NCBI GenBank assembly: GCA_019417325.1
Contig: DXVO01000001.1
Location: 1 to 64,000 of the forward strand
DNA from: Parabacteroides sp.
GTDB lineage: Bacteria; Bacteroidota; Bacteroidia; Bacteroidales; Tannerellaceae
DNA length: 64,000 nt
Direction of reading: 5' to 3'
Positions 24,394-33,028 of this stretch are shown here, piece after piece. Numbering within the stretch: position 1 is the stretch's first letter; each line of letters opens with the position of its first letter. Below the pieces are notes generated by a model, which saw nothing but the letters and a program-made list of their open reading frames with translations, searched no databases and had not been told where the DNA came from. Position numbers and translations under genes: made by a program.

Positions 24394-25218
24394 TTATTTT
24401 TTAGCACCGTATGTCTTTTTATATAAGAACTCTGCAAGTTCTTTATCTTCCAAACCCTGTATTTCTTCCGGGTTTATCGGATCGCCTATATATATATCGA
24501 CGGTACGCCCCCGCTTATTAAAGGCCTCTGCTGGAATTCGTAATGTACGGATACGCCAATCGATACGTCCCAGCCAATAAAAAAAGCGGGAATTAAGAAA
24601 ATCAAAATATACGGGATAAATCGGGGCATTGGCCTTACGTATCAAACGTATTACACTATGGGTCCAGGGTAAGTCCTGAATTCTTCCGGCTTCCTTATCA
24701 TACATGGAAATACTCCCGGCAGGAAAAAATCCCATCGGATGCCCCTCTTTCAAACGTTGTAAGGAAACACGGACACCATTCATATTTTTGAGGTTGGCAC
24801 CTTCATTTTTTGAGTCCGGTTTTACAGAAACAAAATTATCATCCATTGCTCCGATATTCGTCAGAATCCCATTTACCATAACTTTAAAATCGGGACGACG
24901 GGATGCAAATATATCAATCAACATGATTCCGTCGATAGAACCTATCGGATGATTGGACACTGTAACAAAAGCTCCTTCCGGCAAATTGTCCAGAACTTCA
25001 GCATTATGCAAGTTATATTTAATATTGATCAAAGGATCATTCAACAAAGCTGTAGTAAAATCAGCTCCACGCAAATGACAATTATTGGCATGGACACGAT
25101 TTACTTTATCTATATCCAACCACTTAATTAAAACTTTACCCAGGAATGTTCCTATACGGCTTTTAAAGAACGGGGCAGCTTTCTGTAAATCATATATGTC
25201 TACTACGCTCTCTTTCAT
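24394..25218 (-). CDS. PlsC-like acyltransferase of a lipid operon
   Basis: The 274-residue protein carries the acyltransferase motif NHPIGSID (NHx4D type) in the block AFVTVSNHPIGSIDG, then FFPAGSISM and an APIYPVYFDF strand, as in 1-acyl-glycerol-phosphate acyltransferases and the hemolysin-type relatives. It transfers fatty acyl groups to a lysolipid or amino-lipid at the membrane. It is the last of four closely spaced leftward genes with a cytidylyltransferase, an SDR reductase and a CDP-alcohol phosphatidyltransferase, which points to synthesis of a particular phospholipid. The acceptor is unknown. Confidence 0.8.
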   Translation of the reverse strand: MKESVVDIYDLQKAAPFFKSRIGTFLGKVLIKWLDIDKVNRVHANNCHLRGADFTTALLNDPLINIKYNLHNAEVLDNLPEGAFVTVSNHPIGSIDGIMLIDIFASRRPDFKVMVNGILTNIGAMDDNFVSVKPDSKNEGANLKNMNGVRVSLQRLKEGHPMGFFPAGSISMYDKEAGRIQDLPWTHSVIRLIRKANAPIYPVYFDFLNSRFFYWLGRIDWRIRTLRIPAEAFNKRGRTVDIYIGDPINPEEIQGLEDKELAEFLYKKTYGAKK

Positions 25219-25230
25219 ATACTAATAAAC

Positions 25231-26118
25231 TTATTCACAAAAGGTTTTACACATCTTTTCGTGTTTATTCATTGCAATTATCAAAACACTGTTCAATACT
25301 ATAATCTCATATAGGAAATAAAGCCAAACTTCTCCGCTTAATACAACAATAAACATCACGATTGTACGTCCGTTAAAAGTAAGAAGGTCTATCAGCGACA
25401 TTAACTTACGGCTTTGTTTACGGAACGAAACACGAATATTTTCAGGTATGTCATCACCATACTTTTTATGAAGGCTGCGTAGCATCTGCTGTAATGAAGG
25501 GGTAGCTTTTACCTGCAATAAGGAATATCCCCTATAAAGGAAATAGAAAAATTTATTTACCCCCAACTTCATTGATTTATGACTGGCTTTTATTTCTTCC
25601 AATGATTGAAATTCAGCCCCTTTATCCTTACTTATGAAATAAAGATGAAGTGTTTTATAATAGTCTGTAATATTAGCCTGCACCAAATGAGAAATACCAG
25701 AAAGTACGGCTAAAGCGAAAAACCAGTATGTACCATAATCATGAGACAAGCGAAGAGCAAAAGCGACGTAAATACAAGCAAACCAAATATCACCGGCAAA
25801 CCCATCCAAAATACGTCCGATTTTAGATTTTATACCGGTCAGACGTGCTAACTGGCCATCTACACAATCTAAGATATTAGCCGTTATTAATAATAAGATA
25901 CCACAGATATTATATATCAAATCATCATGGTAAAAAAAGTAACCGACTGCAGCTCCCACAAAAATAGAAACAACCGTTACCATATTAGGAGTAATGCCTG
26001 TTCCTCTTAACATACGGGCTATACGGAAACCTATAGGACGATAAAAAACTCGGTCTACCAGATTTTCTGTTTCTATAGACTTCAACGAAGCCTCATACTC
26101 TTTATCTAAATCACCCAT
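25231..26118 (-). CDS. CDP-alcohol phosphatidyltransferase family enzyme
   Basis: I chose MGDLDKEYEAS over an in-frame start 11 codons upstream, because that one would overlap the SDR gene by 26 bases; from this ATG the gap is seven. The motif DCVDGQLARLTGIKSKIG and then RILDGFAGD (D84, D87, G88, A91, R92, G101, D105) is the CDP-OH-P signature; the last Asp is at 110, one residue later than the usual Dx3D spacing. Several membrane helices follow. The enzyme joins an alcohol phosphate to a CDP-activated partner, and here the neighbouring cytidylyltransferase may supply a CDP-alcohol head group. Confidence 0.88.
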   Translation of the reverse strand: MGDLDKEYEASLKSIETENLVDRVFYRPIGFRIARMLRGTGITPNMVTVVSIFVGAAVGYFFYHDDLIYNICGILLLITANILDCVDGQLARLTGIKSKIGRILDGFAGDIWFACIYVAFALRLSHDYGTYWFFALAVLSGISHLVQANITDYYKTLHLYFISKDKGAEFQSLEEIKASHKSMKLGVNKFFYFLYRGYSLLQVKATPSLQQMLRSLHKKYGDDIPENIRVSFRKQSRKLMSLIDLLTFNGRTIVMFIVVLSGEVWLYFLYEIIVLNSVLIIAMNKHEKMCKTFCE

Positions 26119-26125
26119 TGCTGTT

Positions 26126-26854
26126 TTATTTATAAGAATAACCACCATCAACGGTGATTACTTCCCCATTAAAATATTTGTTATCTATCAACATCTTGTA
26201 AACGGATGCAACTTCTTCCGGCGTACAAAAACGTCCCAAAGAAACTTTATTCTCTATATTACGACGAATTTCCGCGGGTTTTGTTTTCTGCCATTCCGTA
26301 TCTACAAAACCGGGAGCTACCGCATTTATTCTTAAATCATAAGGAGTAAGGAATTTAACCATATTTTTCACCAATGAATGAATCGCACTCTTTGTTACGC
26401 CATATGCCAATGATACGGAATGAGGTAGAATACCCATTAAGGAACCGGTGAAAACAATGCTTCCTTCTTTATTGATTAGCCCTACTATTTTTTGTAGCAG
26501 AAATACGGGAAAATGGACATTGGCAAAAAAGACACGTTCCCAATCTTCCAAAGATAATTCTTCAAACGGATCACGACAGGTCAATCCTGCATTAAAAATC
26601 AAGGCATCCAGTTTCAGATTATTTATCACCAGATAATCATAAATCTTATTTATTGATTTTTTATCAGAGATATCAGCCTGTAATGCAAAAACGCTTACAC
26701 CATATTTTTGCTGTAATCCAAGACAAGTGGTTTCCGCCGTATTTTTATCTGATGCATAAGTCAAAATCAGATTGTATCCCGCTTCACCCAAACATGAAGC
26801 AACAGCCTTGCCTATACCTTTTGTTCCCCCTGTTATAAAAGCAAATTTCTCCAT
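26126..26854 (-). CDS. SDR-family oxidoreductase (FabG-like)
   Basis: The 242-residue protein has the SDR nucleotide motif TGGTKGIG near residue 9, the NAG motif (LIFNAGLTC), a catalytic Ser in FTGSLMG, Tyr and Lys in YGVTKSA, and the C-terminal GGYSYK typical of FabG relatives. It reduces a ketone with NAD(P)H. The setting between a cytidylyltransferase and a CDP-alcohol phosphatidyltransferase suggests that its substrate belongs to a lipid head-group pathway rather than fatty-acid elongation. That substrate cannot be read from the sequence. Confidence 0.85.
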   Translation of the reverse strand: MEKFAFITGGTKGIGKAVASCLGEAGYNLILTYASDKNTAETTCLGLQQKYGVSVFALQADISDKKSINKIYDYLVINNLKLDALIFNAGLTCRDPFEELSLEDWERVFFANVHFPVFLLQKIVGLINKEGSIVFTGSLMGILPHSVSLAYGVTKSAIHSLVKNMVKFLTPYDLRINAVAPGFVDTEWQKTKPAEIRRNIENKVSLGRFCTPEEVASVYKMLIDNKYFNGEVITVDGGYSYK

Positions 26855-26868
26855 CTGCCCTCGCTATT

Positions 26869-27336
26869 TTATTTTTCTCCGGAACCTTTTACCGATTCCG
26901 GCTTTGATTGACGCTGAGACTTCAGGTTTTGCTCATAGGAGTCATGGATTGTTTTCTTCAAGTTGGATGAAGAAACACCCGTACCATAAGGGAAATAGAA
27001 CACCTGTACTCCTAAATCTTTCAAATAGTCATATTTACCAAACCAATCATCACCGACAACAAAGGCATCGATATTTAATTTTTTTACAATTTCCGTATGG
27101 TCCAGGGTATGTTGAGGAATAACTATATCCGGCGTTTTCAAAGCCTCTATAATCTGCAACCGTTCTGAAAAAGGAATAATAGGCTTAGCCTTATAAGAAG
27201 ACACCAGCTCATCCGTACTTACACCTACTATCAGAATATCAGCCAAACTTCGGGCATAATTGATCATCCGGAGATGATTATAATGAAACATATCAAATGT
27301 TCCGGAAGTATATACTATTGTTTTATCTTTGAACAT
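26869..27336 (-). CDS. Cytidylyltransferase-family nucleotidyltransferase (TagD/ECT-like)
   Basis: The 155-residue protein has the GTFDMFHYNHLR motif (HxxH at 18-21) and the GVSSSNLKK counterpart of the RTxGISTT signature, as in glycerol-3-phosphate or ethanolamine-phosphate cytidylyltransferases. It would transfer CMP from CTP to an alcohol phosphate. It is the first gene of the four-gene lipid operon (cytidylyltransferase, SDR, CDP-alcohol transferase, acyltransferase). The alcohol phosphate is unknown. A C-terminal Lys/Ser-rich tail (SQRQSKPESVKGSGEK) extends past the catalytic domain. Confidence 0.85.
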   Translation of the reverse strand: MFKDKTIVYTSGTFDMFHYNHLRMINYARSLADILIVGVSTDELVSSYKAKPIIPFSERLQIIEALKTPDIVIPQHTLDHTEIVKKLNIDAFVVGDDWFGKYDYLKDLGVQVFYFPYGTGVSSSNLKKTIHDSYEQNLKSQRQSKPESVKGSGEK

Positions 27337-27383
27337 AACACCTTTTTCTTTAAAACTGCAAACTTACACAAACTTTTCCGACG

Positions 27384-27458
27384 AAAAAAAAAATTAAAAA
27401 AAAATACACCCGGACAGATCTGTATTTTCCTAAAACAGTAATCTCTCTATCCGGGTGT
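27384..27458 (-). terminator. Terminator after pdxA
   Basis: ACACCCGGA (27406-27414) pairs with TCCGGGTGT (27450-27458) around a 35-base loop. On the minus strand a long T-rich tract follows (27384-27404). It separates pdxA from the lipid operon downstream. Confidence 0.7.
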
Positions 27459-27468
27459 TATCTTATTT

Positions 27469-28575
27469 TCAAATTTCTACATCATCTTCTTTTGTCAAAT
27501 CAAGCTTTTCATTATCACCACCTTTATCGAAATATTGTTTACGCAACGGATTTGCAGTGGCTTCACGGTATGAAACTCGATTGCGGTAAATATCCAATGC
27601 CGTATACAAGGCTTGCCGGAATGACTCCTCTGATGCTACATTTTGTCCTGCTATATCATAGGCAGTACCATGAGCCGGAGATGTACGGACAATGGACAAA
27701 CCCGCGGTATAATTTACACCATTATCCATAGCCAACGTTTTAAAAGGAGCAAGTCCCTGATCATGATACATTGCCAATACACCATCAAATTTATCATACA
27801 TCTGCGAACCGAAAAAGCCGTCTGCAGCAAAAGGTCCGAAAGACATTACGCCTCTCTTCTCAGCTTCCTGGATCGCCGGAATAATAATTTCTTCTTCTTC
27901 TTTTCCCAACAAACCGTCATCTCCGGCATGAGGATTTAAAGAAAGTACAGCAATTCGTGGACGTTCCACTCCAAAATCTTGTTTAAGCGATTGATTAAAA
28001 ATACGCAATTTCGATACGATTTCTTCAACTGTTATTTTTGAGGCGACTTGTGCTAAAGGAATATGTCCTGTTACTAATGCCACTCGCAAGCTGTCTTTCA
28101 TTAAAATCATCAAAGCCTTCTTCCCTAATCCTCCGAAGCATTCTTCTAAATATTCCGTATGACCCGGAAAATGAAATTGTTGATTTTGTATATTATGTTT
28201 ATTAATAGGTGCAGTAACCAATACATCAACTACGCCCCTTTTTAGATCCGTTACAGCAGCTTCTAGTGCCAAATATGCTGCATTTCCAGCAATAGCAGTC
28301 GATTTAGACAACTCTACCTTTGTTTCGTCATCTACGCAATTGATAATATTTACCCGGCTTTCCCCGGCATCTTCGGCTTGTGCTATGATACTCAAATTCA
28401 CAGGTGAAAGCTCCAATGCCTTCCGGTGATAGGCAGCTATCTTTGACGAACCATAAATAATAGGAGTACAAAGTTCAGCCACACGAGCATCAGTAAATGT
28501 TTTTAAGATTACTTCATAACCGATACCATTTATATCACCATGGGTAATCCCCACTTTAATCAATCGTTCTTCCAT
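27469..28575 (-). CDS. pdxA: 4-hydroxythreonine-4-phosphate dehydrogenase PdxA
   Basis: The 368-residue protein starts with VGITHGDINGIGYEVILKTF and contains VTAPINKHNI, the metal-ligand region HTEYLEE, LSLNPHAGDDGLLGKEE and MYHDQGLAPFKTL, all signature blocks of PdxA. It oxidises 4-phosphohydroxy-L-threonine with NAD in DXP-dependent pyridoxal phosphate synthesis. An acidic tail (EKLDLTKEDDVEI) extends the C-terminus. It follows the DUF4837 gene after 16 bases and is probably co-transcribed with it. Confidence 0.92.
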   Translation of the reverse strand: MEERLIKVGITHGDINGIGYEVILKTFTDARVAELCTPIIYGSSKIAAYHRKALELSPVNLSIIAQAEDAGESRVNIINCVDDETKVELSKSTAIAGNAAYLALEAAVTDLKRGVVDVLVTAPINKHNIQNQQFHFPGHTEYLEECFGGLGKKALMILMKDSLRVALVTGHIPLAQVASKITVEEIVSKLRIFNQSLKQDFGVERPRIAVLSLNPHAGDDGLLGKEEEEIIIPAIQEAEKRGVMSFGPFAADGFFGSQMYDKFDGVLAMYHDQGLAPFKTLAMDNGVNYTAGLSIVRTSPAHGTAYDIAGQNVASEESFRQALYTALDIYRNRVSYREATANPLRKQYFDKGGDNEKLDLTKEDDVEI

Positions 28576-28591
28576 TTATTATGTATGTTTG

Positions 28592-29626
28592 TTAATTTTC
28601 TTGAGGGACACTGGGTAGTTCTTCCAGTTCTTTTTCAACAGCTCCCGGGAAACGAAGCGTATGCAGCGAAGACTCTATTCTGCGGATAAAATTACGTTTA
28701 TCTGTTTCCGGAGCAAAAACGAACCCTTCAACTACCACTACCTTGTTATTCTTCTCATCCAAACGGGCATGACTTACAAACGGTCCTCCCATCATATCGC
28801 CTTCCATTCTCCATAAACCACGTAATACGCCACAATACTGTCCATCAACCGTAGTCGGTGTATAAGTTAATCCGGCCCGTGTTTCGGTGGTCATATATGA
28901 ATTAGGGAACGAACCCGGAAGATTTGCTTTCAATACGGAGTCACGTTTGGCTACCAGGTATTCTTCTGTAAAAGTATTTTGATCTGTATATGGAAATGAA
29001 TAAACAATAAGATCCGTACGTCCGGTTTTTGCATTATTAGATGCCCAGAAAAATCCGGTTGTATCACGATAATAAGTCATATTAGCCGGAACCTTCAACT
29101 CGATTCCAAAATCTCTTTTCACATGGTCCATAACAATTGAGCTATAATCCTTCTGCAATTGACTTATTGTACGGTCTGTCTCACATTTATTGAAAAAGTC
29201 TACAATATCTCTCGGATGTTCTGCTACATATGCAGTAATAGCATCGGCAGAAGGAGAAGACATAACCAAAACCATCTGGTTCTTAGCATACTTATTCTTT
29301 TCCGATTTCAAAGAGACCTTTGTATATTGTGACGGATTTATATTTACAACAAATATATTACGAACATAAGTCAACAAACCGTTAAACTGGTCTGGGGTTA
29401 CATACGTAATTTTAAAAGCAGGTTCCGATTGAGGCAAGCCTGGTACATCTGAAGTCAATTCGGCTTTGATGGCTTTACCGGCGGCAGCATCCCAGTCAGC
29501 TTTATTCATTACAACCACTATCTCATAGGCAAATCCCGTTGAATTTCTCATCACCGGGCCTGAGCTACATGCTCCCATTACTAAAAGAAGCATCACAAAG
29601 CTGATTATTAAAGAATGTGTTTTCAT
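28592..29626 (-). CDS. DUF4837-family lipoprotein
   Basis: The signal MKTHSLIISFVMLLLVMGACSSG has lipobox MGAC (Cys20). The remaining mature part contains ATGFAYEIVV-like opening strands (NSTGFAYEIVVVMNKADW), FFNKCETDRTISQLQKDY and GLWRMEGDMMGGPFVSHARL, which I recognise as DUF4837, a Bacteroidetes envelope lipoprotein family of unknown function. It lies between rlmN and pdxA, 58 bases after rlmN. No enzymatic residues stand out. Confidence 0.8.
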   Translation of the reverse strand: MKTHSLIISFVMLLLVMGACSSGPVMRNSTGFAYEIVVVMNKADWDAAAGKAIKAELTSDVPGLPQSEPAFKITYVTPDQFNGLLTYVRNIFVVNINPSQYTKVSLKSEKNKYAKNQMVLVMSSPSADAITAYVAEHPRDIVDFFNKCETDRTISQLQKDYSSIVMDHVKRDFGIELKVPANMTYYRDTTGFFWASNNAKTGRTDLIVYSFPYTDQNTFTEEYLVAKRDSVLKANLPGSFPNSYMTTETRAGLTYTPTTVDGQYCGVLRGLWRMEGDMMGGPFVSHARLDEKNNKVVVVEGFVFAPETDKRNFIRRIESSLHTLRFPGAVEKELEELPSVPQEN

Positions 29627-29684
29627 ACCGATTAAATTTTTTAATTATACAAATATAGTTCTTTTACTTCACACGAGATATCTT

Positions 29685-30716
29685 CTACTTATTTTGTTGC
29701 AGTTTTGCAGTAGAAAGCATTCCACAGGCAGCAAAAATATCTTCTCCTCGTGAAGCCCTAATTGTGCAAACTACTCCGGATGTATTTAAAGTATCTCTGA
29801 ATATCTCCATTTTCTTCATATCTGAACTTTCTAAAGGAACTCCCGGTATTGCATGGAAACGTATCAGGTTAACTCTACAAGGTATCTCATTTAATAAACA
29901 AGATAGGGCCTTTGCATGTTGCACACTATCATTCAAATTTTTAAAAACAATATATTCAAAAGAAACCCTACGTTGGTGGGTAAAGTCATATTGCTTGATT
30001 GTATCTATTATTGTACGGGCCGGGAATGCCTTTTCTACAGGCATCAAAGATAAACGTTCCGCCGGATAGGGAGAATGAAGACTGACTGCCAAATGACACT
30101 CGCTTTCATCAAGAAAACGCTTTAAGCCTTTTGCCACACCAATCGTCGAAACAGTAATTCGCTTAGGGCTCCAGGCATATCCATAAGATGCTGTTAGGAT
30201 TTCAAGAACTTTAAATAGCTCATCCACATTATCCAATGGCTCTCCCATACCCATAAATACAATATTTGTCAATGAATCCGATTCAGGTAAGGACTGTATT
30301 TGATTCAAAATTTCATTAGCGGTCAGATTTTTAGTAAATCCTTGTTTCCCCGTCATACAAAAAAGACAATTCATTTTACAACCAACCTGCGACGAGACAC
30401 AAAGTGTTGCCCTATCTTCTGTAGGAATATAAACCGATTCTACAAAATTACCAACTCCGGCAGGGAATAAATACTTGATTGTGCCATCCACGGACTTCAT
30501 AAAGTCAGAAGGAGGAATAACCCCTACCTCATATTTCTCTTCCAGTACCGAACGCTTGGCTGCTGCGATATTTGTCATAGCAGAAATAGAAGTTACTTTC
30601 TTTTTATACAACCAGTCTGCTAACTGCTTTGCTGCATATCCGGGTAGTCCAACTTCTGCTGCCACTGCTTTCAGTTCTTCAATGGTCATTCCCAATAAAC
30701 GCCGTTTCTCACTCAT
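29685..30716 (-). CDS. rlmN: 23S rRNA (adenine-C2)-methyltransferase RlmN
   Basis: This radical-SAM enzyme has CKMNCLFC (C113, C117, C120) binding the 4Fe-4S cluster, the GMGEPLDN motif for SAM binding, and the resolving-Cys region near the C-terminus (GVVCTIRASRGEDIFAACGML). RlmN methylates A2503 of 23S rRNA and A37 of some tRNAs. The length (343) is normal. It has its own promoter 27 bases upstream of the start and is separated from the parvulin gene by a terminator. Confidence 0.93.
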   Translation of the reverse strand: MSEKRRLLGMTIEELKAVAAEVGLPGYAAKQLADWLYKKKVTSISAMTNIAAAKRSVLEEKYEVGVIPPSDFMKSVDGTIKYLFPAGVGNFVESVYIPTEDRATLCVSSQVGCKMNCLFCMTGKQGFTKNLTANEILNQIQSLPESDSLTNIVFMGMGEPLDNVDELFKVLEILTASYGYAWSPKRITVSTIGVAKGLKRFLDESECHLAVSLHSPYPAERLSLMPVEKAFPARTIIDTIKQYDFTHQRRVSFEYIVFKNLNDSVQHAKALSCLLNEIPCRVNLIRFHAIPGVPLESSDMKKMEIFRDTLNTSGVVCTIRASRGEDIFAACGMLSTAKLQQNK

Positions 30717-30742
30717 ATTCTTACAAAATCTTCTTTATAATG

Positions 30743-30750
30743 CAAAGATA
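30743..30750 (-). promoter_or_regulatory. -7 element of the rlmN promoter
   Basis: TATCTTTG followed by GC on the minus strand lies 26 bases before the rlmN start and immediately after the terminator of the upstream parvulin gene. Confidence 0.6.
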
Positions 30751-30785
30751 CAAAAAAGCCACCGAACAAACTTGTCCGGCGGCTT
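30751..30785 (-). terminator. Terminator after the parvulin gene
   Basis: On the minus strand AAGCCGCCG (30785-30777) pairs with CGGTGGCTT (30764-30756) with one G-U pair and an inner ACAA/TTGT stem, then TTTTTTG. It ends the long leftward run that begins at coaX. Confidence 0.75.
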
Positions 30786-30824
30786 CATCTTATACTTGAA
30801 GTAATTACACTGTTCTTCTAAACA

Positions 30825-32963
30825 TTAATAGAAACGTATACGATTATCTTCAATATTCGCATTATCTACCAGATGCTGGATCGCCTGGAAGTTAAAACGA
30901 TATCCATTAGAAGCATTTAAAGCCTGAATTTCTGCAGCTTCGTCATAAGACTTCGCATCTTTGTTCTGTTCATATACTTTAAATACATATACTCCATTAT
31001 TTCCTGCAACCGGAGCACTAAGTTGGTCTTTCTGAGCCAATGAAACCATTGCATTCAATTTCGGTTCCACACCGATACCGGCGATACGGCGAGTTGCAAA
31101 ACTTATAAACTTAACGGAATCTACAGAAGAATTCATTGTCTGTGCATAAGCATCCAATGATGTCAAATTCTTTGAAATCAAATCCTGAGAAATCTTTTCG
31201 CCCTTCTTTTGAGCTGCGATTTCAGATTTCAACATTGGAGTAACAGATTCTATAGAACGATAACCTTCTTTCAAAGTTCCCTGAACCGCTGCAATTACAA
31301 ATTTATTATCACATTCAAAAATTTCGGATATTTTCCCTTTATCATTCTGGAATGCCCAACGAATGACAGGACGAGAATTCTTGATAGAACCTAAAACCTG
31401 GTCGGAAGCAGTTACAGTAACATCAGAAAGAATATTATAACCAGCTTCTTTTGCCGCATCATTCAATTTACTCATATCATTATTCTTAGCAATGAACTGG
31501 TTTAGTTCATTATAAATATTTCCATAAGTTTTTGAACTTGGAGATACAGTCATATCAATGTCGGCTACTTTAAACTTCTCAACATTTGATGTTTTATCTG
31601 TTACTTTCAATATATGAGTACCATACATTGACTTAACAACAGCATATCCGTTCAACGGAGTAGAGAATGCAGCTTTTTGAAACTCTTCATTAACACCACG
31701 CAATGCTGTAGCTTCAGTAAACCAACCTAATTCACCACCTTGTTCAGCAGCTTGGTCCGCAGAATATTGTTTGGCAAGAGCAGCAAAATCACCACCATTT
31801 TTCAAAACAGTCATCAAACTATCAGCTAAAGCCTTAGCCTGAGTTTCATTACCGTTATTAACCAACATTATATGGCTTATCTTCACAGAATCAGGAGCAA
31901 CTGTTTTATCAACCAATTTGAACATTCTATATTTATCATTTTCAAAAACAGGACCATAAACCTCTCCTACATTCGCAGTTTTTACAAATTGCTTCATTTC
32001 CGGGTCTAATGCCTTTTCTGAAAAGAATGCATCCATATAAGGTATTTCCGAATTTTCATTTACTATATCCACGACTTTGTCTGATGCTACAAATTCAGAT
32101 TTCAAAGCCTCGATATCGGCACTTGCTTTATCATAATCTTCTTTACTCGGACGAATATCTACTGATATATATTTGATTACTTTAGCCGGCTTTTGCTTGA
32201 AAAGTTCTTTACGCTGATTGTACAATTTCTCAATTTCACTTTTGCTCACTTCGATTGTAGAATCAGGGATAGAAGCGTATGACTGCATTGCATATACAAT
32301 GTCAGAACTATTTACCGTACCTTCAAAAGCATCTTTGGCATCCAGTTTATTTGCAGAAACCGCTTTCGATAATAATGTAGTATACTTCTGTGCCAAACGC
32401 TGACGTTTAATATTCTTTTCCCAGAACATCCAGAACTGGCGGGCTTCCTGTATCTGTGCCTGTTGTTCTGCACTCATACCTGCAAGACTTGTACCTTCGA
32501 TTGTTTTCAGAAAATTCAGCAGAGCAGCTTTATCAAACATGCCTGTTTGAGGATTCTGAAACATCGGCATTTGTTGAATTACCGGTGAGATATTTTCTCC
32601 TTGAACCATATCAAATAATTCCTCCGGAGTAACTCCCATACCTAAATGCGCAACTTCTTCATTCAAAACAATATCCTGCACCATTTCATCAAATACGGAC
32701 TGGCGGATTTGATTTTGATATTCATCAGGAAGGCTGGCAGAACCAGTTTGCTTCTTATACATATCAGTCATTTCTTCTATACGTGACTGATAATCCTGAA
32801 TTTTAATCACTTCTCCATTTACTTTAGCAACTCTTTCCTGAGTCTGTCTAAAATAAGTTGAACCGGAGTTCAAAAAGTCTCCGATGATAAAAGCGAACAA
32901 AGCCAGTCCGACTACAAGAACCAGCAATCCCGCTTTGCTTCTGATTTTTTCCAGCGTAGCCAT
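30825..32963 (-). CDS. Membrane-anchored parvulin-type peptidyl-prolyl isomerase (PpiD/SurA-like)
   Basis: One N-terminal helix (LLVLVVGLALFAFIIGDFL) is followed by a SurA_N-type chaperone domain and a parvulin domain (ISHIMLVNNGNETQAKALAD through GGELGWFTE and YGTHILKVTDK), then a further helical part to residue 712. It is a periplasmic folding factor for outer-membrane proteins, similar in shape to PpiD. The length and layout are usual for Bacteroidetes. It is the last gene of the run coaX, barrel protein, TPR, lptC, CBS protein. A TAATCTTC-like region and TATCTTCG precede it. Confidence 0.87.
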   Translation of the reverse strand: MATLEKIRSKAGLLVLVVGLALFAFIIGDFLNSGSTYFRQTQERVAKVNGEVIKIQDYQSRIEEMTDMYKKQTGSASLPDEYQNQIRQSVFDEMVQDIVLNEEVAHLGMGVTPEELFDMVQGENISPVIQQMPMFQNPQTGMFDKAALLNFLKTIEGTSLAGMSAEQQAQIQEARQFWMFWEKNIKRQRLAQKYTTLLSKAVSANKLDAKDAFEGTVNSSDIVYAMQSYASIPDSTIEVSKSEIEKLYNQRKELFKQKPAKVIKYISVDIRPSKEDYDKASADIEALKSEFVASDKVVDIVNENSEIPYMDAFFSEKALDPEMKQFVKTANVGEVYGPVFENDKYRMFKLVDKTVAPDSVKISHIMLVNNGNETQAKALADSLMTVLKNGGDFAALAKQYSADQAAEQGGELGWFTEATALRGVNEEFQKAAFSTPLNGYAVVKSMYGTHILKVTDKTSNVEKFKVADIDMTVSPSSKTYGNIYNELNQFIAKNNDMSKLNDAAKEAGYNILSDVTVTASDQVLGSIKNSRPVIRWAFQNDKGKISEIFECDNKFVIAAVQGTLKEGYRSIESVTPMLKSEIAAQKKGEKISQDLISKNLTSLDAYAQTMNSSVDSVKFISFATRRIAGIGVEPKLNAMVSLAQKDQLSAPVAGNNGVYVFKVYEQNKDAKSYDEAAEIQALNASNGYRFNFQAIQHLVDNANIEDNRIRFY

Positions 32964-33028
32964 TTATCTTTATATGTTTTAAAAGTTTATTATTCCCATT
33001 TTAAGGGCACGAAGATACGAAAAAAAGA

